64,000 bases of DNA. Origin: Tyto alba. Its lineage: Eukaryota > Chordata > Aves > Strigiformes > Tytonidae. Below are positions 33,740 to 44,302 of this stretch, one piece after another; within the stretch, counting starts at the first letter, position 1; each line of letters begins with the position of its first letter. The DNA lies in the NCBI RefSeq assembly GCF_018691265.1, contig NW_024881313.1:35333518-35397517 (forward strand), read 5' to 3'. The notes beneath the pieces are model-generated. The model searched no databases. It was given only the letters and a program-made list of their open reading frames with translations, and had not been told where the DNA came from. Position numbers and translations under genes: made by a program.

Positions 33740-36277
33740 CCCTAAAACGTTCTCTTTTGTTAAAACAATTGGCTCATTGTCCATTGAGTTACTGACACAG
33801 TCATCTCAAAAGGAGAGGTGTAATCAGAACCTATTCAAAGAGACTCCTACTTGTGCACAACATAACAAGAAAACATTCTATCTTTGGTTTAGGAGCTGGG
33901 GCAACCAGGAATGGTATTTCAGATGCATTAGTTTGCTTGATTCCCCTCACTTCAGAAACATCCAATAAAAAACAAAGAAACAACAAATGTTTTATTAATG
34001 AAGAAAGCATCTACAAAGTTGCATAATCATTCACACCAATTTGGAGTGCATAACAAATACATGGTATTGAAAAGAAATAACTAGAAAAAGGAGATAAAAA
34101 ACATGAGCGAGACAAATTTCTAAGTAGAATAAATTAAAAAATTAAAAGCAAAGAAAAAGGAAAAAAAAAAACCAAAGAAGCACCCAATTCTTTCAGTTCC
34201 CTCTGTCTGTAGAATGAACCATAAGAAAACCTCAAATTTCAATTTCCTTGGGATCATTTAACTCTCTTTAAACTGTACCATCTTCCCATCCCATCTGATC
34301 AAAATTTTAGGACATACCAGTAGCATGTCCTTAGACAACCTCATGCCCAGAAGTACCAGTGTTCTGACTGTCAGGAAAGGTGCTATATTCCTACTCATGC
34401 ATGCAGAAGTGCTTTTGCAGAAGTTCTGGGTTGGTGACCTTTATCTGAAAGCCACCTTTTACTCACAGGTGCAAAGAGAATTCACTGCAGAGGTAAAAAG
34501 TCAAAGGAAGAACATTCAGAGATTCATTCTTTCTATTTTTTGATTCCGCTAAACCAGGGTAAATGAAAAGTCCAAATGAAACAGGTTTGGCATATCCTTC
34601 TTAAAAAAAATTAGCAGGGAACTGACTTTTTCCTTAGGTTTGATGTGATATTCACAACCCAACAAGTTTTTTAAATCACTCTATTTTTCTTTCCAGCCCC
34701 AGCATCCTCAATCCTGCCACCCATATCACAAGAATTGGTTCCCAAAACTTCAGGAGTCCTGTTTGGAGTCAAGGGGACTGCTTGCAGCGTACCATTCTCC
34801 GCATGCAAGAGGGTATTTCTGAAGAAGAAACGTGCATGGCTCCTTCCCTCCTTCATCTCTGGGGAGGTGAGGTGGTGCAATCTGCTGCTTGCCCGTGTTC
34901 AGAGAAGATGCTACCACTCGTGGCAGCCACCCACTTGCCCAGCTGCATGTGCCCCCGACGGAAGGCAGAGCCCAGAGCCCGCTGCTCCCTTCAGAGACTG
35001 TGGTCTCCTTCCCAACAGAGCAGTAAATCTATCACATAGCCAGCTTGACATTTACTCTAAAGTGGTTTTCCGGGAAATAAAGTTTCCATCCAGGTGAATT
35101 GCTTAAAATTATTGAAGTTACTTATCAAAGTTTATGAGCTTTTGTTCTTTGTAAAGGACAGATATGTAAGGGGTTTTTTGTAATTATTATTATTTATTTT
35201 AGAACAGAGATAGCTAATAGTCATGCAAGGAAAAGTCAGTTTTCACACTGAGATAGAAAACAGTTCCAGGAACTGGACACACAAGGCAGCATAAAGGCTA
35301 TTATCATTACAGAGAGAATATGCACAGGCACAGCTGTTCGTCATACTTATATTTCTATAGAAATTAAGCAAAAATAGCAACGGTCTCAACAGTTATGCAA
35401 GGAGTCTCCTTAGGATCCAGATGAGAAATCACAATGGAGTTAAACACAGGCACCTCCAGCAGGATGAGATTATTTGTATTGCTCCCTGATTGACTGGAAG
35501 TGTTTCTCCTTTGGACTAGCTAAATTCTATAGGGACAAATATACTATTCAGTAATTTACATGTAAATGAGGATGCATAACACTGTAGAATTATTTTCTTC
35601 TGAGTGCCTACAGTTCTGAGCTATGTCAAAACTGTTATGTGAAGATGGGCTTATACATGGCAGCATTTTAAAGACCACATTTGGGAACTGGGACAGGTTT
35701 AATTTTCTTTCTACAGTAAAAATCTTTTCAGGCATAAAAAGAGGTGGACAGGCCACACCATCAACAATGGACCCAGTAAGGCACTAGCACAAATATTTAA
35801 TGAGATTGAAGGTGACTATAATAATGCACAGCATTAAAAAGAAGGCATTTATTTTTGTGAATGCTTGATTATTTAAAGAGATCTACTGTAAACTAGAGAA
35901 TCTTGCAATATTTGTGTCAAATCTGAATGATTTACATTTAGGATATGCTAAAGCAAAGTTTGAAATGGGCAGAAACTAGATCCATGGTGACAACTCTCTG
36001 TGTGACAGTGGCAGAGGGCTAGCTAGCTTTCGTCTATATACCTTCTTGGCAGCGATTTTTGGATTACTTGTTTTTTTGACCTTTTTTTCTGAACATGAAA
36101 ACTGCTAACACTTTCCCTTTTCACCAGTCCTGTGGCAAAGCAAGAAGGGAAAACCAGAAATTTTACCTTGGGGCAGTTTTAAGATTAACAAGAAAATATA
36201 AAACCAATGTTATCAGCAAAACAGTTTTATGCTTAATGGCAACAAAAGCCAAAGTCGTTTTATTGTTTGTTTTTTGC

Positions 36278-36294
36278 TTTTTTTTTTTTTTTTT
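36278..36294. repeat. T homopolymer
   Basis: A run of 17 T in intron 12, preceded by smaller T runs from 36258. Confidence 0.93.
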
Positions 36295-39256
36295 CTTAAT
36301 AAGAAAGTAAAAAAAAGTTTAAAGATAAGCTTCTAAATGCTTAGTTTGTCACCTTTGTAAGCAGACCAGCCTTTCTTAAGGGCTCACTCCCCACTGGCTT
36401 TCACTCCTGTCAAGCTAGCGATACTCGGAATTTCTAGTTTCCTAAAAGAAAAAATATATGTGCGACCAAGAGGAAATTCAGGAAACATTGTATATGCAAG
36501 AGGGAGACTCCAGGTAGCTCAAGTCTCGGCCTCGTTGCCCATCCCAAAGCCATGTCACGGCTGGCCCCGCTCTGCTCCTGGGCTGACAAGAAACTCTGGT
36601 GAGCAAGTGACCCAGAGAGAGCAAAGCAGCGGGGACCACCAGCTAACAGCTACTTGCAAACAGCCACCTTCTCAGTCCTGAACCCATTTCTCTACTGCTT
36701 TTAATTTCCAAAATAATTGGGAAGTCAGGCTAAACTAAAAACTTTGCAATTTCCCTGCAGAGTTACAGAAAGGTCTCCAGTTGGCTTTAGGAGGCAAGAG
36801 GGGATGGTGTCGTGTATTTCTTAACCCTCAAGAAATTCTTAACAGCCACAGGTGACATCTTACTTATCCTCATCAGGTCCCATGGATAAATCGAGCTCCA
36901 GATAAGAGCTCATTAACTTAATCCAATTTGTTCTCACAGATCAATACCTTGTGAAGGGAGATGTTACTCTAATCTCTTAATTGAGAAACACAGGGACACA
37001 ACAGAGCAATACATAGCTACAAATAAATACTACAGGAATTCATAGAAACTTTAGGTTGTAGCGTGCCCTGAAGTTATTTACATAATGTGTAGACTTTCTC
37101 TAAAAAAGGCGAAAGCCCAAACTCCCAGTCCAGCAATCAGCAGGAGCATAAAACCATCATTTTTCAAACCTCTCAGTCTCAGGTCAAGACAAAAAAAAAA
37201 TAGGATATTAATCATAGTCACCAAGTCCTTCTTGTGCCTTATTTACAGTAGGGCAACTCAGAAGAAATCAGTAGCTGTACCACTTGAAGAAATCTGGTAG
37301 GAAACAGGGCCAGCCCTGATTTAGTCTTCTGCAGAATACACCAGAGATTTCTTGCTCGTGTTGTGCACTGAAGCCCCTAGTGACTTGGCAGGACAGCTTT
37401 GATGCAGAAGACTGCATGGATGGATGCCATTCTTCATGGACCATGCCGTCCAGAGCCAGCAAGCCTGCTGATCAGTCAGACTACCCCAGCTGAAAAGACT
37501 GATGGGCCTAAGCACCATTCATTGAGATTATTTGAAATCTCTCCTGTTTCATTAGCTGTATTTAGGAATTAGGGGGGAGGAGATGGAAAGTGCGAGCACA
37601 CTTGGTTTCTCATGCAAACACACTCATATCCATCTGTGACAAGCGGCCAGGGCCACCTGAAGAGCATTTGAATCAATTTTTTTTAGCTTACATGCTCTTC
37701 TGCAGCCAAGTGTCAGGACACCATTCATCTGAGTCACCAGCCTGAATAGTGGGATAATCGGCCGCAGCCGCCTCTCTCATGTGAGAGGGCACAACCATCA
37801 CAGCTGCCTTCATATCAGCTCAACTGCCACCCGCAGCCATTCCCGTGGACAAACGGCCCTTGGCTGGGACAGGGGCTAGCAGTTGTGATGACACAAAGGC
37901 ATGAAAGTTGTTCATCGTGGTCCCAACTCCTTTGCCTGGGCTGAATGTTGCTAAAATTGATTGGGCTAAAATTCTCAAAATTGACTAGTGACTTCTTGTG
38001 CTTTCCCTGAGAAACCTTAGGAGGGTCCAGTTTGAAATGATCTGCTGAAACTATGTTCTGCTTAAGGGATGCACATTAGAAACTCAAAACCAGAGATGGT
38101 CAGATCTTTTTAGATGTTTACTTTGCCCTTTAAATTAGAAGTGCTCTTCCAAGCTTTCCCCAAACCAGAATTCAGTGGTCTCCCCCCTCGGTAACAATCA
38201 GACAGGTTTGTGTTATGCTCATCCGAAACTACCAAGCATCACAGAAGGACCTAAACAAATGCACCTTCAAAACCTAATGCTATAAAATGTGTTTCACCAG
38301 CTCCATCAACTCACACATTACATTTACATGAGTGAAGCAACACACCTCAGGAAGCTGCAAGTCAGGGTTTAATGCATATTACAGTGATGCCTTTCATGGT
38401 CTGGTTCTTCATTTCTTTTTCAGGGAAGATACAACAGATAGCACAAGTGGGTCCTTTTTCACCGTGGGCTTAAACTTGTACAAAATAAATAACAGCAGCA
38501 GGGTCGATGGGGTTAATGAGGCAAATTCAACTTCACCCTGCAACATCTTTCTTTCGCCTCTCCCAAACATATCAAGAGACCACAAAACAAAGTCAGAGCT
38601 GCTAACAAAGAACAAGCTTGACTTCAAATTTGAACAAGAAGAGGCAAAAATAATCAAACACAAGCCCAGAAACATGTTGATTTATCTCCAAGCACACTGA
38701 GGTGTTGGATTTGTTATTTCCTTTTGCCTGCGTTCCACATCTGAGGCTGCATGTTTGTGCCCAGCACTTATGGTTCCTGTAGCGAATACATCTGTACAGC
38801 AATGGGCTTCTTGCCAATTAGCTTTTAACTCCAGCTCACATTTTCTGGATAGATTAGATACCAAACCTGTTTTGCAGAAGACCCAACATCCTTCACATTG
38901 CATCACTGAATGAGCATCTGTTACTATAGTGCCTGGGTGTTATTTCATAGATGACCAGGGAACTGCCAAGTGAGCTCACCCACCCAGTCCATTCAGTTTT
39001 CAACATCCATTTTTTTAAAAGGCAGGAAGCTGGCAAACTAAAAGAAATGCTGGAAGAGCTCAAAGTCTCCCTGTCACCTCAGGGCCCAATCCTGTAAAAT
39101 AACAATATTTCCTGTGAAAGGTTGAGTGCTCTCATGTTTTTTTAAGCTTTTTCTGACAGCTGGGAGAGCCTCAGCAGCCCACAGAGCTGCTTTCCTTACA
39201 GAGAAAAGGGGGACATCCACTGCTCAACTACTGAGGCCTTTCTACTTTGGTTCAGA

Positions 39257-39278
39257 TTTTTTTTTTTTTTTTTTTTTT
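39257..39278. repeat. T homopolymer
   Basis: A run of 22 T in intron 12, about 600 bp from the CR1 fragment. Confidence 0.95.
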
Positions 39279-39875
39279 AACAGAGATGCACAAACTTTCT
39301 CCCACAGTTTCTTTAATGCACAGCTTTTTTTGCACCAAGCTAAATCCAATAGAACTCTGCTATCTACAAATAGTGTTTCTCTTGCTCAATCTGTCTAGAG
39401 ACTGCTCTCAGGACTGGTCTTCCTTGTCTGCAGAGAATAAAAATGGGAATATCAAAGCCCTAAATGAACGAAGGTGTGAACATCTGAAAAGCAGCAACAG
39501 CCTCAAAACTGTCAACAAAACAGATAATTCTCACACCAACCCACTTCCCACACGCAGCACGGCTCCTCCTCTCATGTACAGTGTGAGAGTCTATTTGCAA
39601 GACTACAGGGAATGCCTGGATAAGTGAGGAAAAAAATTCAATCCAAAGCTTGAAAGGGAAGATGCTGCCTGGCTCTAAAGAATAAAAGCTACTTCTCAAT
39701 TTACTGATAATCTGACACCACGGCTGAGATCCATCTCACTTGCATTTCTCTTCAGGAAATACCTTGCCTAATACATGTTAGAATCACATTTGCTTATTTC
39801 CCCACTGATGTAAGCCATTTTTGGCACCTTACTACTCTGAGTGGGCTTCATCTCACCTGACTTAAGACATGCAAT

Positions 39876-40400
39876 ATCATAGAATCATAGAAACGATAGA
39901 ATACCAGGTTGGAAGGGACATCAAAGACCATACAGTCTAACCGTTCCTGGCAAAAGCACGCTCTAGACAAGATGGTCCAGCACCCTGTCCAGCTGAATTT
40001 TAAAAATGTCCAGTGTTGGGGAACCCACCACTTCCCCGGGGAGATTATTCCAGGGGCTGATTGGTCTCATTGCGAAAAATTTTCTTCTTGTGTCCAATCG
40101 GAATCCCCCCAGGAATAACTTGTACCCATCACCCCTCATCTTTTCCATGTAACTCCTTGTAAAAAGGGAGTCTCCATCTGCTTTATAGCCACTCTTTAAA
40201 TACTGGAACATCGTGATAAGGTCTCCTCTAAGGCTTCTCTACTCAAGGTTGAACAAAAGCTGTTCTCTCAGCCTTTCCTCACATGACAGGCTTCCCAGTG
40301 ACCTTTGATAATCTTTGTGGCCCTCCTCTGGACCTTCTCCAGCCTGTCCACGTCTTTTTTGTATAGTGGGGACCAAAACTGTACACAGTATTCCAGGTAA
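39876..40400 (-). mobile_element. CR1-family LINE fragment in sense orientation within intron 12
   Basis: The left end (atcatagaatcatagaaacg, then ggttggaagggacatc) is the reverse complement of the CR1 3' tail. The minus strand translates to the end of the CR1 reverse transcriptase over 39963-40211, including MFQYLKSGYKADGDSLFTRS, RLDTRRKFFAMR and PWNNLPGEVVGSPTLDIFK. Upstream pieces near 40220-40390 match LFNLE-, LERVQRGPQ- and [13 protein letters not shown] words. It is 5'-truncated, with one 82-codon stretch still open, so it seems less decayed than the copy at 545-1335. It lies in the same sense as SCN5A, about 8.5 kb downstream of exon 12... in plus coordinates it is 1.0 kb to the left of that exon. 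Confidence 0.92.
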
Positions 40401-41351
40401 ATATAGAATTACTCACCTTGGGCTCCCCTTGTAGTTAAAATGAACAGAAAGAAATACTTTCAGGGAGAGAGATTATTCTGACTCATTTTCAATCTCTAAG
40501 ATTAATTAAATCCTGCCTACAAGGATCGTAGTGACTAGACCTCCGTTGCTTTAAAGACTGTTGAGAGTGATGAGCTTCAACATAGAATATCTACATTAAA
40601 AGAGATAAATTCTCAACATATCAACCTGGCAACCCATCCAAATTGACCTGCTGGTGTAACAGTTATTTCCAAAACACCATTTCATGATTTTCCAAATGAA
40701 TTTGTTTTTAGGTCCTAATGGTATCAGTCTTAATAGTTTTATTTACAGCCTTATTAAATATTTTTCGTGCTTTGCACCAAAGACCCTGGCAATCTGCAAA
40801 AGGCTTGAAGTCTGTTGATCATCTGCTTATCTTTCCTAGCTACTATTGGAACTGGATGCTAAACTCTTCCAGGAACTACCTTGGGACTGTAAGAACAGCT
40901 CTCCACAAGTAGCTATACAGAAGAACCATGCAAACAGATAGCAACCAGTGGGAGAAAACAGAGTCTCAAGATGGTAAGACTCACAATGAATCATTTTAAA
41001 AACATAATTTCCTAGCCACCGGAAAGTGTCAGATATTCGAATGTCAAAAGAAACAAACTTAAAATATGTCCCTACAAGAAAAGAAAATTCATATCAAATC
41101 CAAGATTTAGGTATTTGCCTCCAGCCAACTCTGAAGAGTAAGTCTCACCAGAAGTCACAAACCTGTCTTATGCAGCACTAGACACATGTTGCTGTGTGAC
41201 TTAGCTCATTGTCTTCCCACCCTGCCTAGGATGGTGGATCTGGGTTTCTCACTGTAGACTGCATATCGCGTAAATAAATTACAGCAAACTCCAACAACAT
41301 TTAGAAGGAAACAAGAGTGTGAATCACATACAAAAGTTATATAGTACTCAC

Positions 41352-41753
41352 CACGTTGCCTGTCCCAGGTTTTTCCATAAAAACTGGGGGGAGCAGTAAC
41401 CCTGCAGGAGAAGTAGGGTCTGGGTTGAATGCCCCGGTGCCTCCTCCTATCAGGGAAACCACACCATTGCAATCCACTGAGCTGTTCCTTTTGCCCGGCT
41501 GGGTGTAGTTGGGAGTAGTAGGGTGAGAACTATGGCTCACTTGACTTTGCACGCTCGGACGCCTCCCAGATCTTGGAATTAAGAGAGAGCCCCGGTGGCT
41601 TTCATTTTCCCCAGCAGTGCTGATCTCATCATCGACAAAATCTGTTTCGGAGCCAGTGTCTCTGCCACGGAGTTGGAAACTGAATATGCTTCCGTGGCTG
41701 GTTCTGCGCTTCACCAAGTTTGCACTGGGACCATAACTAATGCCAAGGAGAGT
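41352..41753 (-). CDS. SCN5A: SCN5A exon 12: I-II linker, kinase-site region
   Basis: The longest exon here, 402 nt (134 codons, phase 0; acceptor gggtttctag after a long pyrimidine tract, donor gtgagt). It encodes the middle of the I-II linker. KRRTSHGSIFSF aligns with the PKA-site region of human Nav1.5. ETDFVDDEISTAGENESHRG and RRPSV follow, and the latter aligns with the RRTS CaMKII site region. SSVDCNGVVSL is a further Nav1.5 signature. The last third is rich in Pro, Ser and Gly and weakly conserved. I recall the human exon as 372 nt, so this linker is about ten residues longer. The N-terminal part (TLLGISYGPSANL) differs from the mammalian sequence around the other CaMKII serine. Confidence 0.94.
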
Positions 41754-44119
41754 CTAGAAACCCCCAGAAAGGAAAAAGGGGAAAGAGAAACAACATTTTG
41801 CAACAAGTTTCAGGAGCGAAGAAGGTCTGGGGAGAGCAGTAAGATCCATTCTAAATCAAGTGCTTCAGAGAAAGACTTCATTATACATATTCAACCTTCA
41901 CAAAGTTAAGAGGTTGAATAGTCATTCCTATTCATTAGGTATTTGTCTAAATCTTGACAGTTAAAGATGTGCTGAAATAGGAAGGATCAAGGTGGTATTC
42001 ACCTCATAGCGTGATATTCTCTTTTCTTCTACACCCCCCCATCTGGTAAATGCCAAAGGACCTGGGAAGGCAGCACAAGGAGTGGAAGACAGGAGGAGCA
42101 GGGCAGGGGATCCAGCTCCAGTTTAAAGCATTATCACACATCTTCATAACAGCTAGGGAAGGAATGTTGTAGTGGAAGAAGAAGAGATAAAGAAATAGGG
42201 CAGGAAATGAACTGCAGGGAAAATGAGAAGAAGAGGGAAGAAGCAGCAGCAAAATACGGCGGAAGAAGGTGATAAAGAAAAAAAAAAAAAAAACAAGAGT
42301 AAGAAGAGGGATATGGTTTATTAGTTTGTAAAATTATTATCCCAATGCACATGGCTGCTTTAAGGGGTACATAACCTCAATACACAGCAGCGTCCCTCAC
42401 ACTCAGATATCAGCCTTGACAATACACTCTGATGTCAGCTAGTGAGAGTGCAACTCTGACAGAGCATCAGCAAGATGTAGCCAAGGACTAAACACATCTG
42501 AGCCCTCGCAGACTAAAAAGGATGTTCAGAAAATGCATAAGGAATTCAAGTCTATTTCTTTCCCTCATAGCTGAAGAGGAAATTATTGGAGTGAGAGCAT
42601 TTAGGCAGAACATACTTTGATTTTATAACCTGCACAGAATTTTCAGCTTCTTCAGAAGTTTCTAGTGTGCCAAGTATATGTGAAGAGAGGTCAGATCTCC
42701 ACAGCATCCACAAACCAAATGAAGCTTAATTGCATTTCACGCTGCAACTTACACCACTGAGTTATGTAACAATACTATTTTGTGACACTAGAACAAGGAA
42801 AGTTAAAAAACCCAGGCCCCTTCTAACTAAAAAGAACCCATTTGGATTGCTACTAAATTTTAACTGATCAAAAATCCATTCCTGGGTTTCCATGACAGTC
42901 TTTGAGACTGATTTCTGATGGCAATACGTTTTCAGCTGCTCTGATTGCATCTGAATGATGACTCAGCCTTATTCTCTCCAACCATACCAGACACAGCCTT
43001 GCACAGAAGATTTACTATAAGCTTTGAAATGTGTCTCCCATGTTTCTCATGCATATGACATCCAGGGACAAAAACTGAAAACAAGAAATTAATCTAAGAA
43101 ACCAACTGGCAGTGTCCAGCTCCAATCCACTGTCATTCTGGTACGTGGCTCCTGAAACCCATCCAGAATGAAGCTAAACAGGAATTCTAGTTTTAACAAA
43201 GATGTAATTCATAACACGACCCACTTGACCAGTGAGACAACAGCAAAAACTATTACATTTAAAAATGCATGTCATTCACAGAAATCCAGCTCTGTGAAAA
43301 TTTTGTGAGCTGAGGAGTCATTAATTGGTCACATTTACTTACATCACTTACATTTTTTCTATGAGTTTTTTATGGCTGCCAAATACCTCTAAATTCACTG
43401 ACAACAAAATATAAAAAGACTTAGCCCATTATATGGCTATTGAAAAAAAAACAAAATAAACTGATTTAAACTTTGCCCTCAGTTAAGCAAAGACAAATTA
43501 TCTGAAGCGATTTATGATCATTTGATACATACAGCATGTGCAGATTCATAGTCATGCATGTCAGTAACATTTACATAAAGCCCTTTTTAATAACAGTCTC
43601 ACTCCCTGCAGTAGAAAGTAGAAACAACTGCCACAAAGTTTTGACTTGAAGGCAACTAGCAAAGGAATATAAAAATGTTAATAATGTCTTTGTATAGCAT
43701 TTAAAAAGCCCTGGGAGACATTTCCTCCCTTTCTCCTCCTCTCTTTTCTTTTTAAGATTTGCAAGTTTCTTTTAAGAATTTTTTATCTATAGTAGGGATA
43801 GGATAGATATAATCAGATGAATTAAATTAAAGCAAGAAAATAAACCAGACGGTGGGGTAATCTTGAAGCAAAAAATAAAGCAAAAAAAAAAAAGAGATTT
43901 GTAAGAATGTTTAATGGGCATTTTAAATTCATTTTGAAGATAAAGTGGTAATATGTTTCCTTCCACTGTTCTAACACAGACTGTTTGCAGGTCAGTCATG
44001 ATATTAAATATCTGATTGTTCTTTACAGCTGAAAGTTTCAGCTTTAATTGCCTATTCAGAGCCTGGCTTATCCAGCAAAGTGCAGTGTGGAACAAGTGAT
44101 GTTTCAGACGATGGCTTAC
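41754..44119 (-). other. SCN5A: SCN5A intron 11
   Basis: An intron of 2366 bp with donor gtaagc and acceptor gggtttctag. About 400-560 nt before exon 12 the transcript is markedly pyrimidine-rich (purine-rich on the plus strand at about 42160-42310, including an A run at 42278-42293). The rest is unique AT-rich sequence. Confidence 0.88.
42278..42293. repeat. A run inside a purine-rich stretch
   Basis: A run of 16 A that forms the end of a purine-rich region of about 150 bp (GAAGAA and AAGAGGG words), in intron 11. Confidence 0.9.
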
Positions 44120-44302
44120 CGTTCTCCTCTGAGCATCATCATAGTCACACTTGGGATTTCTTTGGTCTTCCCCATACTCTTCTGTCCCCAAAGATTTCTT
44201 TTTCTTTCTCTTATTTCTTCTTTCCTTGGCATTTTTGGATGCTAAAGGTGACATTTCCAATGAACTAAGTGACATTGAATCAATTCCTTTAGCAGCTAGT
44301 GC
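44120..44302 (-). CDS. SCN5A: SCN5A exon 11: I-II cytoplasmic linker, basic/phosphoserine part
   Basis: This exon of 183 nt has acceptor ctggtttag, donor gtaagc, and phase 0 at both ends. It reads [20 protein letters not shown] and continues through a very basic run ([11 protein letters not shown]) to GTEEYGED and DYDDAQRRT. The SSLEMSPLA block, the basic cluster and GTEE.GED occur in the same order in the human Nav1.5 I-II linker, which is the clearest sign that this is SCN5A and not another channel. The linker is cytoplasmic, disordered and a target for phosphorylation. The exon is one codon longer than the human one as I remember it. Reading beyond the donor stays open for a while but is no longer channel-like, so the GT at 44118-44119 is taken as the end. 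Confidence 0.93.

Larger units (their letters stand above)
31993..41351 (-). other. SCN5A: SCN5A intron 12
   Basis: An intron of 9359 bp with donor gtgagt and acceptor ttaaacag. It contains T runs (33721-33739, 36278-36294, 39257-39278), a CR1 fragment in the sense of the gene (39876-40400) and a GC-richer patch at 37.55-37.9 kb with E-box and GATA-like words. No coding sequence is recognised. Confidence 0.88.

Noticed and set aside
41595..41909. A 104-codon plus-strand open frame overlapping exon 12
   Set aside because: It is the antisense shadow of the SCN5A I-II linker exon, and its own translation has no family resemblance.
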